Source: Nakamurella silvestris
Lineage (GTDB): Bacteria > Actinomycetota > Actinomycetes > Mycobacteriales > Nakamurellaceae
NCBI GenBank assembly: GCA_003576535.1
Contig: QXCQ01000132.1
Coordinates: 38,151-102,150 of the forward strand
Length of the DNA: 64,000 nucleotides
Direction: 5' to 3'
The first letter of the stretch is position 1; each line of letters begins with the position of its first letter. This document shows, piece by piece, positions 34,737 to 43,629 of this stretch. The notes beneath the pieces are model-generated. The model searched no databases, was not told the origin of the DNA, and was given only the letters and a program-made list of their open reading frames with translations. Position numbers and translations under genes: made by a program.

Positions 34737-35407
34737 TGCGGGTTCTGGTCATCGAGGACGAACAACGACTGGCCGACGCGATCGCGCGTGGGCTGCGGGC
34801 CGAGGGCATGGCCGTCGACGTGGCCTACGGCGGCACCGAGGGCCACGAGAAGGCGACCTTCACCCGGTACGACGTCCTGGTGCTGGACCGGGACCTCCCC
34901 GGGATGCACGGGGACGACATCCTCGCCGACCTGGTCGAGAAGGGCACCCTGACCCGGGTGCTCATGTTGACCGCCTCCTCGGGGATCAACGACAGGGTCG
35001 AGGGCCTGTCCCGCGGCGCGGACGACTACCTCTCCAAGCCCTTCGCCTTCCCGGAGCTGGTCGCCCGCGTGCGCGCCCTCGGACGGCGGGCCACCCCGGC
35101 GGCCCCGCCGGTGCTGCGGGCCGGTGACATCGAGCTGGACCCGGCCAAACGGACCGTGAGCCGGTCCGGCGAGCTGGTCGAACTCACCCGCAAGGAGTTC
35201 GGGGTCCTCGAGGTGCTGCTCTCCGCCCAGGGCGCGGTGGTGTCGAGCGAGGAACTGCTCGAACGGGTCTGGGACGAGAACGCCGACCCGTTCACCACCA
35301 CGGTGCGGGTCACCGTGATGACCCTGCGCCGCAAACTCGGCGAACCCGGCGTCATCGACACCGTCGTCGGCGCGGGGTATCGGGTCGTCGGTGACGAGCC
35401 GGCCTGA
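34736..35407 (+). CDS. OmpR/PhoB-type response regulator
   Basis: 223 residues: receiver domain with acidic pocket VIEDEQ, phosphoacceptor Asp in VLVLDRDLPG (about residue 51), Thr in MLTAS and Lys in YLSKPFAF; then a winged-helix DNA-binding domain (about 125-220, ELTRKEFGVLEVLLSAQGAV and TLRRKLGEPGVIDTVVGAGY). GGGGGAAC precedes the start. It overlaps dxs by one base and the histidine kinase by 17 bases, so dxs and the two-component pair form one translational unit. The signal is unknown. Confidence 0.95.
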   Translation: MRVLVIEDEQRLADAIARGLRAEGMAVDVAYGGTEGHEKATFTRYDVLVLDRDLPGMHGDDILADLVEKGTLTRVLMLTASSGINDRVEGLSRGADDYLSKPFAFPELVARVRALGRRATPAAPPVLRAGDIELDPAKRTVSRSGELVELTRKEFGVLEVLLSAQGAVVSSEELLERVWDENADPFTTTVRVTVMTLRRKLGEPGVIDTVVGAGYRVVGDEPA

Positions 35408-36644
35408 GAGTGTGCCGACGGAGCGCACAGCTCCGGCAACCCCTCACGTCCACCGGCGGCTCGGCGGACGGAGTCTGCGCTGGCGGCTGACCCTGCTGTC
35501 CGCGGTGCTGCTGACCCTGATCGGCGGTCTGCTGCTCTTCCTGGCCTACCTCCTGGTCGGTCAGGTCGTTGCCCGGGTGCCCCAGCTGCCACCCGGGACG
35601 GCCGTGGTGGTGGGGGACAGCGGCACCGTCATGGACGCCTCCGAGGTGACCAAGGCGGTGACGGACCAGGCCCGGGAGACCGTGCTGGTGGTGGGCGGTC
35701 TGATCGCCTTCCCGGTGCAGGTGCTCGCCGGCGCGGTGCTGGCCTGGGTGCTGATCGGCCGGGCCCTGCGCCCGTTGTCGACCCTCACCCGCACCGCCCG
35801 TGGACTCTCGGAATCCTCGTTGGACCGGCGGGTGAACCTGGGCGGTCCACGGGACGAGGTGGCCGAACTGGCCGACACCTTCGACGACATGACGGCGCGG
35901 TTGCAGGCGGCCTTCGAGGCCGAGCGGCGTTTCGTCGCCAACGCCTCCCATGAACTGCGCACCCCCTTGGCGGTGATCCGTACCGAGATCGACGTCACCC
36001 TGGCCGACCCGGCCGCCGATGTCGAGGACCTGCGCCGGATGGGGGAGATCGTCCGTGAGGCGACGGATCAGGCGGACCGACTGCTCGGCTCCCTGCTGAT
36101 CCTGGCCCGTACCCAGGCCCGTGGGCTCGGCCCGATCGAGAACGTCGACCTGGCCACGCTGGTGGACCCGGCGGTGGCCTCGGTCGCCACCGAATGGCAG
36201 GCCAAGGAGCTGCGCCTGACCGTGGACGGCAGCCCGACCCCGGTCCGTGGGGACCCGGCCCTGCTCGGCCGGTTGGTGGGCAACCTGATCGAGAACGCCG
36301 TCCGGCACAACGTCCAGTCGGGATGGATCACCATCAGCACCTCGGTGGAGGGGGATCGCGGAGTGCTGCAGGTGGCCTCCTCCGGGCCGGTGATCGAACC
36401 GGACAAGGTGGTTCAGCTCTTCGAGCCCTTCCGCCAGGGTGCTCGGGCGCGGACCACCCGGACCGGTACCGGGCTCGGCCTGTCGATCGTGCGGGCCGTG
36501 GTGTCCGCCCACGCCGGGACCGTCACCGCGGTCGCCGTCCCCGACGGTGGCCTGTCCGTGCGGGTCACCCTGCCGCTGGCGTCGACACCTTCGAACGTCT
36601 CGCCGCGACTGCCCGGGATCCGGCTGACAGACCCGGGACGCTGA
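35391..36644 (+). CDS. Sensor histidine kinase
   Basis: 417 residues: helix 1 (LTLLSAVLLTLIGGLLLFLAY, about 33-53), a short external loop of about 55 residues, helix 2 (about 105-125), HAMP domain ending near 180, dimerisation helix with phosphoacceptor His in FVANASHELRTPLA (near 192), N box LIENAVRHN, F box VVQLFEPFRQG and G2 box GTGTGLGLSIVRAVV. The G1 box is reduced to ASSGPVIEP, lacking the usual DxGxG, a form common in actinobacterial kinases of this type. Partner of the preceding regulator. Its last 80 bp overlap the MOSC gene tail to tail. Confidence 0.93.
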   Translation: MTSRPESVPTERTAPATPHVHRRLGGRSLRWRLTLLSAVLLTLIGGLLLFLAYLLVGQVVARVPQLPPGTAVVVGDSGTVMDASEVTKAVTDQARETVLVVGGLIAFPVQVLAGAVLAWVLIGRALRPLSTLTRTARGLSESSLDRRVNLGGPRDEVAELADTFDDMTARLQAAFEAERRFVANASHELRTPLAVIRTEIDVTLADPAADVEDLRRMGEIVREATDQADRLLGSLLILARTQARGLGPIENVDLATLVDPAVASVATEWQAKELRLTVDGSPTPVRGDPALLGRLVGNLIENAVRHNVQSGWITISTSVEGDRGVLQVASSGPVIEPDKVVQLFEPFRQGARARTTRTGTGLGLSIVRAVVSAHAGTVTAVAVPDGGLSVRVTLPLASTPSNVSPRLPGIRLTDPGR

Positions 36645-37269
36645 CCATCTCGGCGAGCAGGGCCGGTTCGGTGGTGAAGGCCCGGAACGCCTTGCCGACC
36701 GTCACCTCGTGGTCCGGTCGGGAGATGACGACCAGCCGGTCGCCGGCGCGTACCGGGCCCGGGGTGACCACCCGCAGGTAGGTGCCCGAGAGCCCACGCT
36801 CGGTGAACCTCTTGACCCAGGACTTCTCACCCAGATGTCCGGCGAAGGTCCGGCAGGGGATCCGCGGGTCGCTGACCTCGAGCACCAGGCTGTCCCCGAC
36901 GGCCCAGCGCTCGCCGGGACGCGCTGCCGCGAGGTCGATGCCGAGGGTGGTGAGGTTCTCGCCGAAGATGCCCGGAGGCAGCTCCCGGCCCAGTTCCGCC
37001 GACCAGGCGGTGAGGTCCTCCAGGGCGTAGGCGTAGACCGCCTGGTCGTCACCGCCGTGATGGCGCAGATCGCAGACGGCGTCACCGGCCAGTCCCGAGC
37101 CGGCCACTCCCTTGAGGCCGGGGGCGCTGACCTGGACGGCGTGGTCGACCGGCCGTTTGTCGATCCCGGTCCCGTCCCCGGAGGTGTGCTCGGAATCTTG
37201 GCGGCTGCCGATGTTGACCGAGTGGATCACGGCCGCGTCGGTACGGGTGCTGGTGCTGGTGGTGGTCAT
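36565..37269 (-). CDS. MOSC domain protein (YiiM-like)
   Basis: 234 residues with the molybdenum cofactor sulfurase C-terminal fold: HSVNIGSRQ at the N-terminus, HHGGDDQAVYAYALEDLTAW, GIFGENLTTLGIDL, the conserved Cys in SDPRIPCRTFAGHLG (near 141) and GTYLRVVTPGPVRAGD. Such proteins handle molybdenum cofactor or N-hydroxylated substrates (YiiM type). ATG at 37269 overlaps the TetR stop by four bases; the gene's 3' end overlaps the kinase gene by 80 bp. Confidence 0.9.
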   Translation of the reverse strand: MTTTSTSTRTDAAVIHSVNIGSRQDSEHTSGDGTGIDKRPVDHAVQVSAPGLKGVAGSGLAGDAVCDLRHHGGDDQAVYAYALEDLTAWSAELGRELPPGIFGENLTTLGIDLAAARPGERWAVGDSLVLEVSDPRIPCRTFAGHLGEKSWVKRFTERGLSGTYLRVVTPGPVRAGDRLVVISRPDHEVTVGKAFRAFTTEPALLAEMVSVPGLSAGSRAVAARRSKVSTPAAG

Positions 37270-37958
37270 GGGTTCGCGCTCCCGGTGGTCGGCTCGGCGG
37301 TGCCTGTGCTGGTGTTCTTCCGGCGTGTCGCGTCGGCGGACGCGCCCTCGGCCAGGGGATCGGTGGTGGCCCCGAGGGTGCGGAGCAGGGCGTCGCCGAG
37401 GAAGACGGCGATGTGGTTCGCCGACCACCGCCGGGACCGGGTCAGGTCCACCACGACCCGCTCGTCGAAGAGGGTGATCCACAGCAGGGCGGCGATGTCC
37501 AGGTCCTGGTCCGGCAGCACACCCTCGCCGATCAGGTCCTGCAGGGCCGAACGCAGCGCCGCCGCGAGCTCGTTCATCTGGGGTTCCTGCTGCCGGCTCT
37601 GCCGTTCCAGGAAACCCTGGGGGGACCGGATGAACCGGGCGGGGGCGACCTCGGTCTGCGAACGCTTCACCCAGCCGGCGCAGATCCGTTCGAACCGTTG
37701 ACGCCCGGAGAGGTGGCTCGGCAGGGTTCTGATCAGCTGGGACAACCCCGCGACGGTGTGTTTCTCGAACTCCTGGTGGGCCTGGGTGGTGTCGGCGAAA
37801 TGCCGGTAGACCGTGGCCGTTCCGACCCCGGCCTCCTTGGCCAGCTCAGGCAGGGTGAAGTCCGGGCCGCTGTGCTCCAACAGTGCCCCGGTGGCCTCGA
37901 TCAGCCGGTCCCGGGTGCGCTGGGCGTCCCGACGGAGCGTCGGTTCGGGGCTCGGCAT
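37266..37958 (-). CDS. TetR/AcrR family regulator
   Basis: 230 residues. The N-terminal helix-turn-helix (about 12-58) reads RDRLIEATGALLEHSGPDFT, LPELAKEAGVGTATVYRHFA. The ligand domain follows, and the last 25 residues are Thr/Ser/Ala-rich and probably disordered. It is cotranscribed with the MOSC gene and divergent from the MFS transporter, which makes that transporter the likely target. A perfect inverted repeat over the transporter promoter fits this. Confidence 0.93.
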   Translation of the reverse strand: MPSPEPTLRRDAQRTRDRLIEATGALLEHSGPDFTLPELAKEAGVGTATVYRHFADTTQAHQEFEKHTVAGLSQLIRTLPSHLSGRQRFERICAGWVKRSQTEVAPARFIRSPQGFLERQSRQQEPQMNELAAALRSALQDLIGEGVLPDQDLDIAALLWITLFDERVVVDLTRSRRWSANHIAVFLGDALLRTLGATTDPLAEGASADATRRKNTSTGTAEPTTGSANP

Positions 37959-38079
37959 CTGACCACCTGTTCGTCGTGGATCGCGGCGGTGTCCACAACG
38001 GTCTGTGACGGCGGCGTATCCGGGTATTTCCTGCAGGTTTCACTCTCCCATGTCCTCGCTCACATCGGCCCCTCCGGGC

Positions 38080-38113
38080 TTGACGAGACCCGGCGGCGAG
38101 TCTCAACATGAGA
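38080..38113 (+). promoter_or_regulatory. MFS promoter with TetR-type operator
   Basis: TTGACG (38080-38085) and TCAACA (38103-38108) are spaced 17 bases. A perfect 5-3-5 inverted repeat TCTCA-ACA-TGAGA (38101-38113) covers the -10, and a second dyad GAGAC/GTCTC (38085-38104) spans the spacer. It sits in the gap shared with the divergent tetR gene, so one operator could control both. Confidence 0.6.
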
Positions 38114-38156
38114 AGAACTTATCGAATTGGATCGACACGGAAAAGGCTGGGCAAGT

Positions 38157-39425
38157 ATGACGAACAGGGGTGCGCAGGCCGCGATCGCCGGTGCCTTCTG
38201 CGCGGTGATGGCGGGTCCGAACCTGCCGACGGCCCTCCTGCCGTCCTACCGTGCGGACTTCGGCCTGTCCTCCTTCGGGCTGAGCCTGCTGTTCGCGATG
38301 TACCTGGTGGTGCTGGTCCCGGCCCTGCTGCTCGCCGGGAAGCCATGGCCGCGACGCAATGCGGCTCTGCTGCTCCCGTTGGCCCTGCTGCTCGCCGTGG
38401 CCGCCGATCTGATCATGGGCCTGGGGGCAGGCACGGCCGAGGTCGTCATCGGCCGGGCGCTGTCCGGCCTGAGCGTCGGCGCTGCCACCGGTGCCGCCGC
38501 CGCCCTGGTGGTGGCCGTGGCCGGCGAACGCGGCCGAGGCAGTGTGGCCACCGGGAACATCATCGGCGGACTGCTCGGCACCGTGCTCGGGGTGATCACC
38601 GCGCAGTGGCTCCACGGTCCGACCGTGTACTTCGTCCACGCGGGGGTGGTGGTCCTGGCGCTGACGGCCCTCCTCCTGGCCCTGCGCGGGATGTCGCGCA
38701 GCTCGGTGCCGGTCGGGACGGCGGCACCTGGCGTGGCGATCGGGCCGGGGGTCGCCCCCGGGGAGCGCACCCCGGTCCAGGAACGCCATGCCGTGCTCGG
38801 CACCGCCGCCGGTGCGATCTGCTGGACCGCCCCGGCCTTGATCCTGGCCCTGCTGCCGGCGATGCTGCGGCAGGCGACCGGCCCCACCGGCGTCCTGGCG
38901 GCGACCAGTCCGGCGGTGTTCTTCCTGGCCACGGCCTGGGCGCTGCAGGCCCTGGTACGCCGCACCCGGGTCGGCAACCTGGTCACGGGCCAGGAGGTGA
39001 CGATCGGGACCACCGCCTGTGTGGTCGGTCTGCTGATCCTGTCGGGATCGGCGCTGCTGCAAGGATCCTCGGCCTCGGTGCCGCTGGCCTTCCTCGGTTG
39101 CGCCTTCGCCGCCGCCGGGCCCGCGCTGGGCTACCGCGGCGGCATGGTGCTGGCCACCCAGGGTCTGGCTGCGCACTGGCAGAGTGCGGCAACCAGCCGG
39201 TACGCGGCGATCTGCTACGGATCCTCGGCCGTGCTGACCATCGGCACCGGCGCCCTCGGCGCGGCCACGTCGATCGGTATCGGGTTGGCCGCGGGGACGG
39301 CGCTGCTGGCCCTGTGCGGTGCCGCGGTGGTGGCGGTGATCCTGTCGAGCGAGGCGGCCCGGTTCCGGGCCGAGGCCGCGCTCACGGTCCCGGCGTCCGG
39401 TCCGCGGTCGGTCCTGCCCGCCTGA
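38157..39425 (+). CDS. MFS transporter
   Basis: Secondary transporter of 422 residues with 12 predicted helices in two bundles joined by a central loop near residues 190-215 (PGVAPGERTPVQERHAVLG). Helix 1 is AQAAIAGAFCAVMAGPNLPTAL; the loop after helix 2 is LLLAGKPWPRRNA, and IIGGLLGTVLGVITAQW forms helix 5. Substrate unknown; drug or metabolite export would be usual for an MFS gene divergent from TetR. ATG at 38157 is chosen over 38127 because GGAAAAGG precedes it and the sequence then begins directly before helix 1. Confidence 0.87.
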   Translation: MTNRGAQAAIAGAFCAVMAGPNLPTALLPSYRADFGLSSFGLSLLFAMYLVVLVPALLLAGKPWPRRNAALLLPLALLLAVAADLIMGLGAGTAEVVIGRALSGLSVGAATGAAAALVVAVAGERGRGSVATGNIIGGLLGTVLGVITAQWLHGPTVYFVHAGVVVLALTALLLALRGMSRSSVPVGTAAPGVAIGPGVAPGERTPVQERHAVLGTAAGAICWTAPALILALLPAMLRQATGPTGVLAATSPAVFFLATAWALQALVRRTRVGNLVTGQEVTIGTTACVVGLLILSGSALLQGSSASVPLAFLGCAFAAAGPALGYRGGMVLATQGLAAHWQSAATSRYAAICYGSSAVLTIGTGALGAATSIGIGLAAGTALLALCGAAVVAVILSSEAARFRAEAALTVPASGPRSVLPA

Positions 39426-39432
39426 AACCCCT

Positions 39433-39502
39433 GTTCCCGCGCACCGTTCCCGGGTCCGCGCACCCTGCAGAATGCGCCGATCCCGATACGGTGCGCGGGA
39501 AC
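39433..39502. repeat. Family A palindrome, divergent member (A3)
   Basis: The outer 14 bp are perfect (GTTCCCGCGCACCG with CGGTGCGCGGGAAC). The inner part does not match the CCTCGCGCACGTA core of A1, A2 and A4 and pairs poorly. It starts 8 bp after the MFS stop. It could be an eroded or ancestral copy. Confidence 0.75.
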
Positions 39503-39551
39503 GGCGGGGCATCGCGCTCAACAACTCTGCAGGCGACGGCGTTACCTTGCC

Positions 39552-41441
39552 ATGAGAACAACGCTGATCACCCTGCGCACCCTGGCCATGGGCGGCCTGC
39601 TGCTGGCCCAGCTCGGATCCGCCGCCGGCGCGATGGCGGCCCCGGCACCGGCCGCCGATCTCCGCTCCACCGCCCTGGCGGCCTTCCCGTCCTCCGTCCT
39701 CGCCGACTACCCGCCGGACACCCCGGACAACGATCTGCCGGTGGGTGTCGCGTGGGGCTACAACCTCTACGGCCGGCTCGGCGACGGCACCCAGACCACG
39801 CGGCTCGCCCCGGTCCTGGTCAACGGCGACAGCACCCTGGGCGGTATCGAGGTGAACTCCATCTCGAACGGTCGGACCCACGCCTGCGGGCTGGCGGCCG
39901 GCGACGTGTACTGCTGGGGCTGGGGTGTGCACGGTGAGCTGGGGGACGGGGATGTCCAGAGCCGGACCGCGCCGGTGCTGGTGGCGGGGCTGCTCGCCGA
40001 CAAACAGGTGACGGCGGTGTCGGTCGGGGATCAGTTCAGCTGCGCGCTGGCCGAGGCCCAGGCCTACTGCTGGGGGGACAACACCTACGGCCAGCTCGGC
40101 ACCGGACCCTTCCACAAGGAGAACAGCATCCTGCCCGCCTGGGTCAGCGGGTTGTCCGGGCGGAAGGTCTCATCCATCGACGCCGGTGCCTTCCATGCCT
40201 GCGCGGTGGCGGATGGGAAGGCCTTCTGCTGGGGACACAACGACTCTGGACAGATCGGCAACGGCGTCACCGGTGACCCCGAGTACGCCGTGTCGCCGGT
40301 CACCACCACCGGAGTGCTGAAAGGTCGTACCGTCACCTCGGTCTCGGCCGGCTGGGACGACACCTGCGCCACGGCCGACGGTCAGGCCTTCTGCTGGGGG
40401 TACAACGGGCGCGGTCAGCTCGGGAACAACTCGATCATGCCGTCCTCGGTGCCGGTCTCGGTGTACCCCGCCGGTGTCCTGGCCAATGCCACCGTCGACT
40501 CGGTGGCCGCAGGCTCGGCGGCCACCTGCGCCGTGGCCACCAAGAGCACCATCCGCCAGGTCTACTGCTGGGGCCGCAACGCCAGCGGCGAACTCGGGAA
40601 CGGGACCAACACGGAAAGCCATGTGCCCGTCCTGGTGATCCTGCCGCCGGCGCTGGCGAAGGTGTCCGTCGCGACCGTCAGCGGTGAGGACGGCACCAAC
40701 TGCCTGCTCGTCACCGGGAAGGTGTACTGCTGGGGCAGCAACGTCTTCGGCCGTTTCGGCACCGGCAACGAGGACGGCAGCACCGTTCCGTTGGCGCCGG
40801 CCTCGAGCACCGGCGTCCTGTCCGATCGTCAGATGCTCAGCCTCAGCGCCCACGGCTACACCACCGGCGTGGCCGCCTCTTTGCCGAGCTACCCGGACGT
40901 GCCTGCCGCCTACCCGTTCGTCGACGACATCGGCTGGCTGGCCGGATCCGGGATCACCCAGGGGTATGACGACGGGAGTTTCAAACCGACCGCCAACACC
41001 CAACGACAGGCGATGGCGGCCTTCGTCTTCCGGTTCACCAACCCCGGTGTTCCGCTGCCGAAGTGCGCTGCCGGAACCCGGAAATACCTCGACGTGCCCG
41101 CATCGAACATCTTCTGCGGGGCGGTGGAGTGGTTGGTGGCCAACGGGATCGCGACCGTCCCGGCGGACCAGAAGTTCCGTCCCGTGGTCGAGACCACCCG
41201 TGGGGTGATGGCGAGTTGGATCTACCGGGCCTGGCATCCGGGTGTTGCCGACCAGGTGTGCACGGGAGTGACCTTCTCCGATGTCCCGCCCGGCAGCGAC
41301 AACTGCGGGAACATCGAATGGCTGGCCCGGGTCGGGGTGGCCAACGGTTATGAGGACGGCACCTTCAAACCCACGGCCTCGGTGCATCGGGACGCGATGG
41401 CGGCCTTCCTGCACCGGGCCCGGGATCTGAGCACCCACTAA
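39552..41441 (+). CDS. Secreted RCC1-repeat and SLH-repeat protein
   Basis: 629 residues. A signal peptide ends near AAGAMA (about 29). Residues about 60-445 hold six to seven RCC1-type repeats, each with a Trp-Gly turn and two cysteines (HACGLAAGDVYCWGWG, FSCALAEAQAYCWGDN, HACAVADGKAFCWGHN, DTCATADGQAFCWGYN, then IRQVYCWGRN and GKVYCWGSN), implying a beta-propeller with one disulphide per blade. Three S-layer homology-like repeats follow (about 452-500, 510-560, 572-625), with GYDDGSFKPTA and GYEDGTFKPTA motifs, which normally anchor proteins to wall polymers. Likely a surface adhesin or binding protein; the ligand is unknown. No strong ribosome site precedes the ATG. Confidence 0.88.
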   Translation: MRTTLITLRTLAMGGLLLAQLGSAAGAMAAPAPAADLRSTALAAFPSSVLADYPPDTPDNDLPVGVAWGYNLYGRLGDGTQTTRLAPVLVNGDSTLGGIEVNSISNGRTHACGLAAGDVYCWGWGVHGELGDGDVQSRTAPVLVAGLLADKQVTAVSVGDQFSCALAEAQAYCWGDNTYGQLGTGPFHKENSILPAWVSGLSGRKVSSIDAGAFHACAVADGKAFCWGHNDSGQIGNGVTGDPEYAVSPVTTTGVLKGRTVTSVSAGWDDTCATADGQAFCWGYNGRGQLGNNSIMPSSVPVSVYPAGVLANATVDSVAAGSAATCAVATKSTIRQVYCWGRNASGELGNGTNTESHVPVLVILPPALAKVSVATVSGEDGTNCLLVTGKVYCWGSNVFGRFGTGNEDGSTVPLAPASSTGVLSDRQMLSLSAHGYTTGVAASLPSYPDVPAAYPFVDDIGWLAGSGITQGYDDGSFKPTANTQRQAMAAFVFRFTNPGVPLPKCAAGTRKYLDVPASNIFCGAVEWLVANGIATVPADQKFRPVVETTRGVMASWIYRAWHPGVADQVCTGVTFSDVPPGSDNCGNIEWLARVGVANGYEDGTFKPTASVHRDAMAAFLHRARDLSTH

Positions 41442-41449
41442 AAACCCCA

Positions 41450-41519
41450 GTTCCCGCGCACGATGTTGGTCCTCGCGCACGTAATTACGTGCGCGAGGAC
41501 CAACTACGTGCGCGGGAAC
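41450..41519. repeat. Family A palindrome (A4)
   Basis: Reference copy of the family. The 34-base left arm starts GTTCCCGCGCACGATG and the right arm ends CGTGCGCGGGAAC. Arms pair at all but two adjacent positions, with centre TACGTAATTACGTG. Flanking CCCC and GGGGG extend the symmetry. It lies 9 bp after one stop and 8 bp from the convergent fadB stop. Confidence 0.88.
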
Positions 41520-41526
41520 GAGGGGG

Positions 41527-43629
41527 TTACGGCAGGGTGGAGACGCCCGGCGGGTTGAAACGCTTCCCGGTGGCCTGCTCCGACACCCCGGTGCGGTCCA
41601 GGTACGGGGTGATCCCGCCCAACCAGAACGGCCAGCCGGCGCCGGTCAGCATCGCCAGGTCGATGTCGGCGGCGTCCGCGACGACACCCTCGTCCAGCAT
41701 CAGCCGGGCCTCGGTGGCCAGGGCGGTCAGCGCGCGCTCCCGCACTTCCTCTGCGGTGGAGGGCTTGTCGCCCTGCACCCACAGCGCGGCGACCTCGGGG
41801 TCCAGGGACTGGTTGCCCTCGTCGTCCCAGGCGACCAGGGTGCGATGGCCGCCCTCGACGATCCGGCGCAGGTTCTCCGAGACGGAGAACCGTTCCGGGA
41901 AGGCCGCGGCCAGGGTCTCCTGGACGTGCAGGGCCACCGCCGGTCCGACCAGTTGCAACAACATGATCGGCGACATCGGCAGACCCAATGGGGCCAGGGA
42001 GTTGTCGGCCACCGAGGCGGGGGTGCCCTCGTCGATCGCTGCCAGGATCTCGCCCATGAACAGCAACAGCAACCGGTTGACCACGAAACCGGCCGAATCG
42101 GTGGTCAGGATCGGGCCCTTCTTGAGGCCCTTGGCCACCGCGAAAGCCGTTGCCAGGGTTGCATCGTCGGTCTTCTCGGCCTTGACGATCTCCAACAACG
42201 GGAGGACGGCAACCGGGTTGAAGAAGTGGAAACCCACCACCCGCTCCGGGTGCTCCAGCCCTCCGGCCATCTCGCCGACCGACAGGGAGGAGGTGTTGGT
42301 GGCCAGCAGGGTCTCCGGGCCGACATGCTTCTCGAGCTCGGCGAAAACCTTCTGCTTGACGCCGATCTCCTCGAACACCGCCTCGATGACGAACTCGGCA
42401 TCGGCGAAGTCGGCGTAGTCCAGGGTGCCCGTCACCAGTGCTTCGAGACGGTTGGCCTCGTCGGCGGAGATCCGCTTCTTGCGCAGTTGACCCGCGATGT
42501 CCTTCCGGACGGCGGCCAGGCCCTTCTGCAGGCGCTCGTCGTCCACATCGGTGATCACCACCGGTACGTGCAGGCGGCGGGCGAACAACATCGCCAGCTG
42601 GGTCGCCATCAGTCCGGCCCCGATCACACCGACCTTCGTCACCTTCCGGGCCAGGCTCGGATCGGGGGCTCCGACGGGCTTGCGGGCGCGTTTCTGGGTG
42701 AGGTTGAAGGCGTACAGGCCGGCCCGGAACTCGTTCCCGGCGATCAGGTCGGCCAGGGCGTCGCCCTCGGCCTGCAGGCCCTCGTCCAGGGAGGCGGTCC
42801 GGGAGAGCTCGATCATCTCCAGGGCCCGGTACGGAGCCGGGGTCGCGCCGTGGGTCTTCATGTCCGCAACGGCCCGGCCGCGTTCCAGGGCCTCGGCCCA
42901 CTCCTCGTCGGTCCCCTCGGGACGGTTGATGACGGTCTCGCCGTTGACCACCCCGGCCAGCCAGATCAGGGACTGTTCCAGGTAGTCGGCGGCGTCGAAC
43001 ACCACATCGACAACACCCAGGCCCAGGGCCTCCTGGGGTTTCATCATCCGGTTCTGGTTGAGGGAGTTCTCGATGATCACCGTGACCGCGTTCGAGGGCC
43101 CGGCGATCTTCGGAAGCAGCTGGGTGCCGCCCCAGCCGGGCAGGATCCCGAGGAAGACCTCCGGCAGCGCCATCATGGCCGCGTTCGAGGCCAGGGTCCG
43201 GTAATGGCAGTGCAGCGCGATCTCGACACCGCCGCCCAGGGCCGCCCCGTTGACGAACGCGAAGGTCGGGATCGTCGACTCCCGCAGACGGCGGAACACC
43301 CGGTGGCCCAGGGCGCCGATGGCGCGGGCCGTCGGCCGGTCCTGGATGGAGGCGACCCCCGACAGATCCGCGCCCACGGCGAAGACGAACGGTTTGCCGG
43401 TGACGGCGATCGCGGCAGGCGCGGCGGCGAGGGCCTCGTCGATCGCCGCGTCCAGGGACAGCAGGCCCTGGGGGCCGAAGGTGGAGGGGCGGGTGTGGTC
43501 CTTGCCGTTGTCCAGGGTGATCAGGGCGACCTTGCCCGTCACCCCCGGGACGTCGATCAGCCGGGTGGTGGCGGTGGTGACGACCTCGCCGGGGAAGGCC
43601 GGCAGGGTCGTATCGGTGGTGGCACTCAT
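41527..43629 (-). CDS. fadB: Beta-oxidation multienzyme (enoyl-CoA hydratase / 3-hydroxyacyl-CoA dehydrogenase)
   Basis: 700-residue fusion. The N-terminal crotonase domain carries both catalytic Glu (NGAALGGGVEIALHCHYR near 128 and ALPEVFLGILPGWGG near 156). The dehydrogenase domain has the NAD fold KVGVIGAGLMATQLAM near 330, ATNTSSLSVGEM, and the catalytic His in VGFHFFNPV, followed by two C-terminal dehydrogenase domains. It hydrates and oxidises fatty acyl-CoA chains in the cytoplasm. GGGGAG lies six bases before the ATG, and the start overlaps the thiolase stop (ATGA). Open frame upstream opposite fadA is a shadow. Confidence 0.95.
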   Translation of the reverse strand: MSATTDTTLPAFPGEVVTTATTRLIDVPGVTGKVALITLDNGKDHTRPSTFGPQGLLSLDAAIDEALAAAPAAIAVTGKPFVFAVGADLSGVASIQDRPTARAIGALGHRVFRRLRESTIPTFAFVNGAALGGGVEIALHCHYRTLASNAAMMALPEVFLGILPGWGGTQLLPKIAGPSNAVTVIIENSLNQNRMMKPQEALGLGVVDVVFDAADYLEQSLIWLAGVVNGETVINRPEGTDEEWAEALERGRAVADMKTHGATPAPYRALEMIELSRTASLDEGLQAEGDALADLIAGNEFRAGLYAFNLTQKRARKPVGAPDPSLARKVTKVGVIGAGLMATQLAMLFARRLHVPVVITDVDDERLQKGLAAVRKDIAGQLRKKRISADEANRLEALVTGTLDYADFADAEFVIEAVFEEIGVKQKVFAELEKHVGPETLLATNTSSLSVGEMAGGLEHPERVVGFHFFNPVAVLPLLEIVKAEKTDDATLATAFAVAKGLKKGPILTTDSAGFVVNRLLLLFMGEILAAIDEGTPASVADNSLAPLGLPMSPIMLLQLVGPAVALHVQETLAAAFPERFSVSENLRRIVEGGHRTLVAWDDEGNQSLDPEVAALWVQGDKPSTAEEVRERALTALATEARLMLDEGVVADAADIDLAMLTGAGWPFWLGGITPYLDRTGVSEQATGKRFNPPGVSTLP

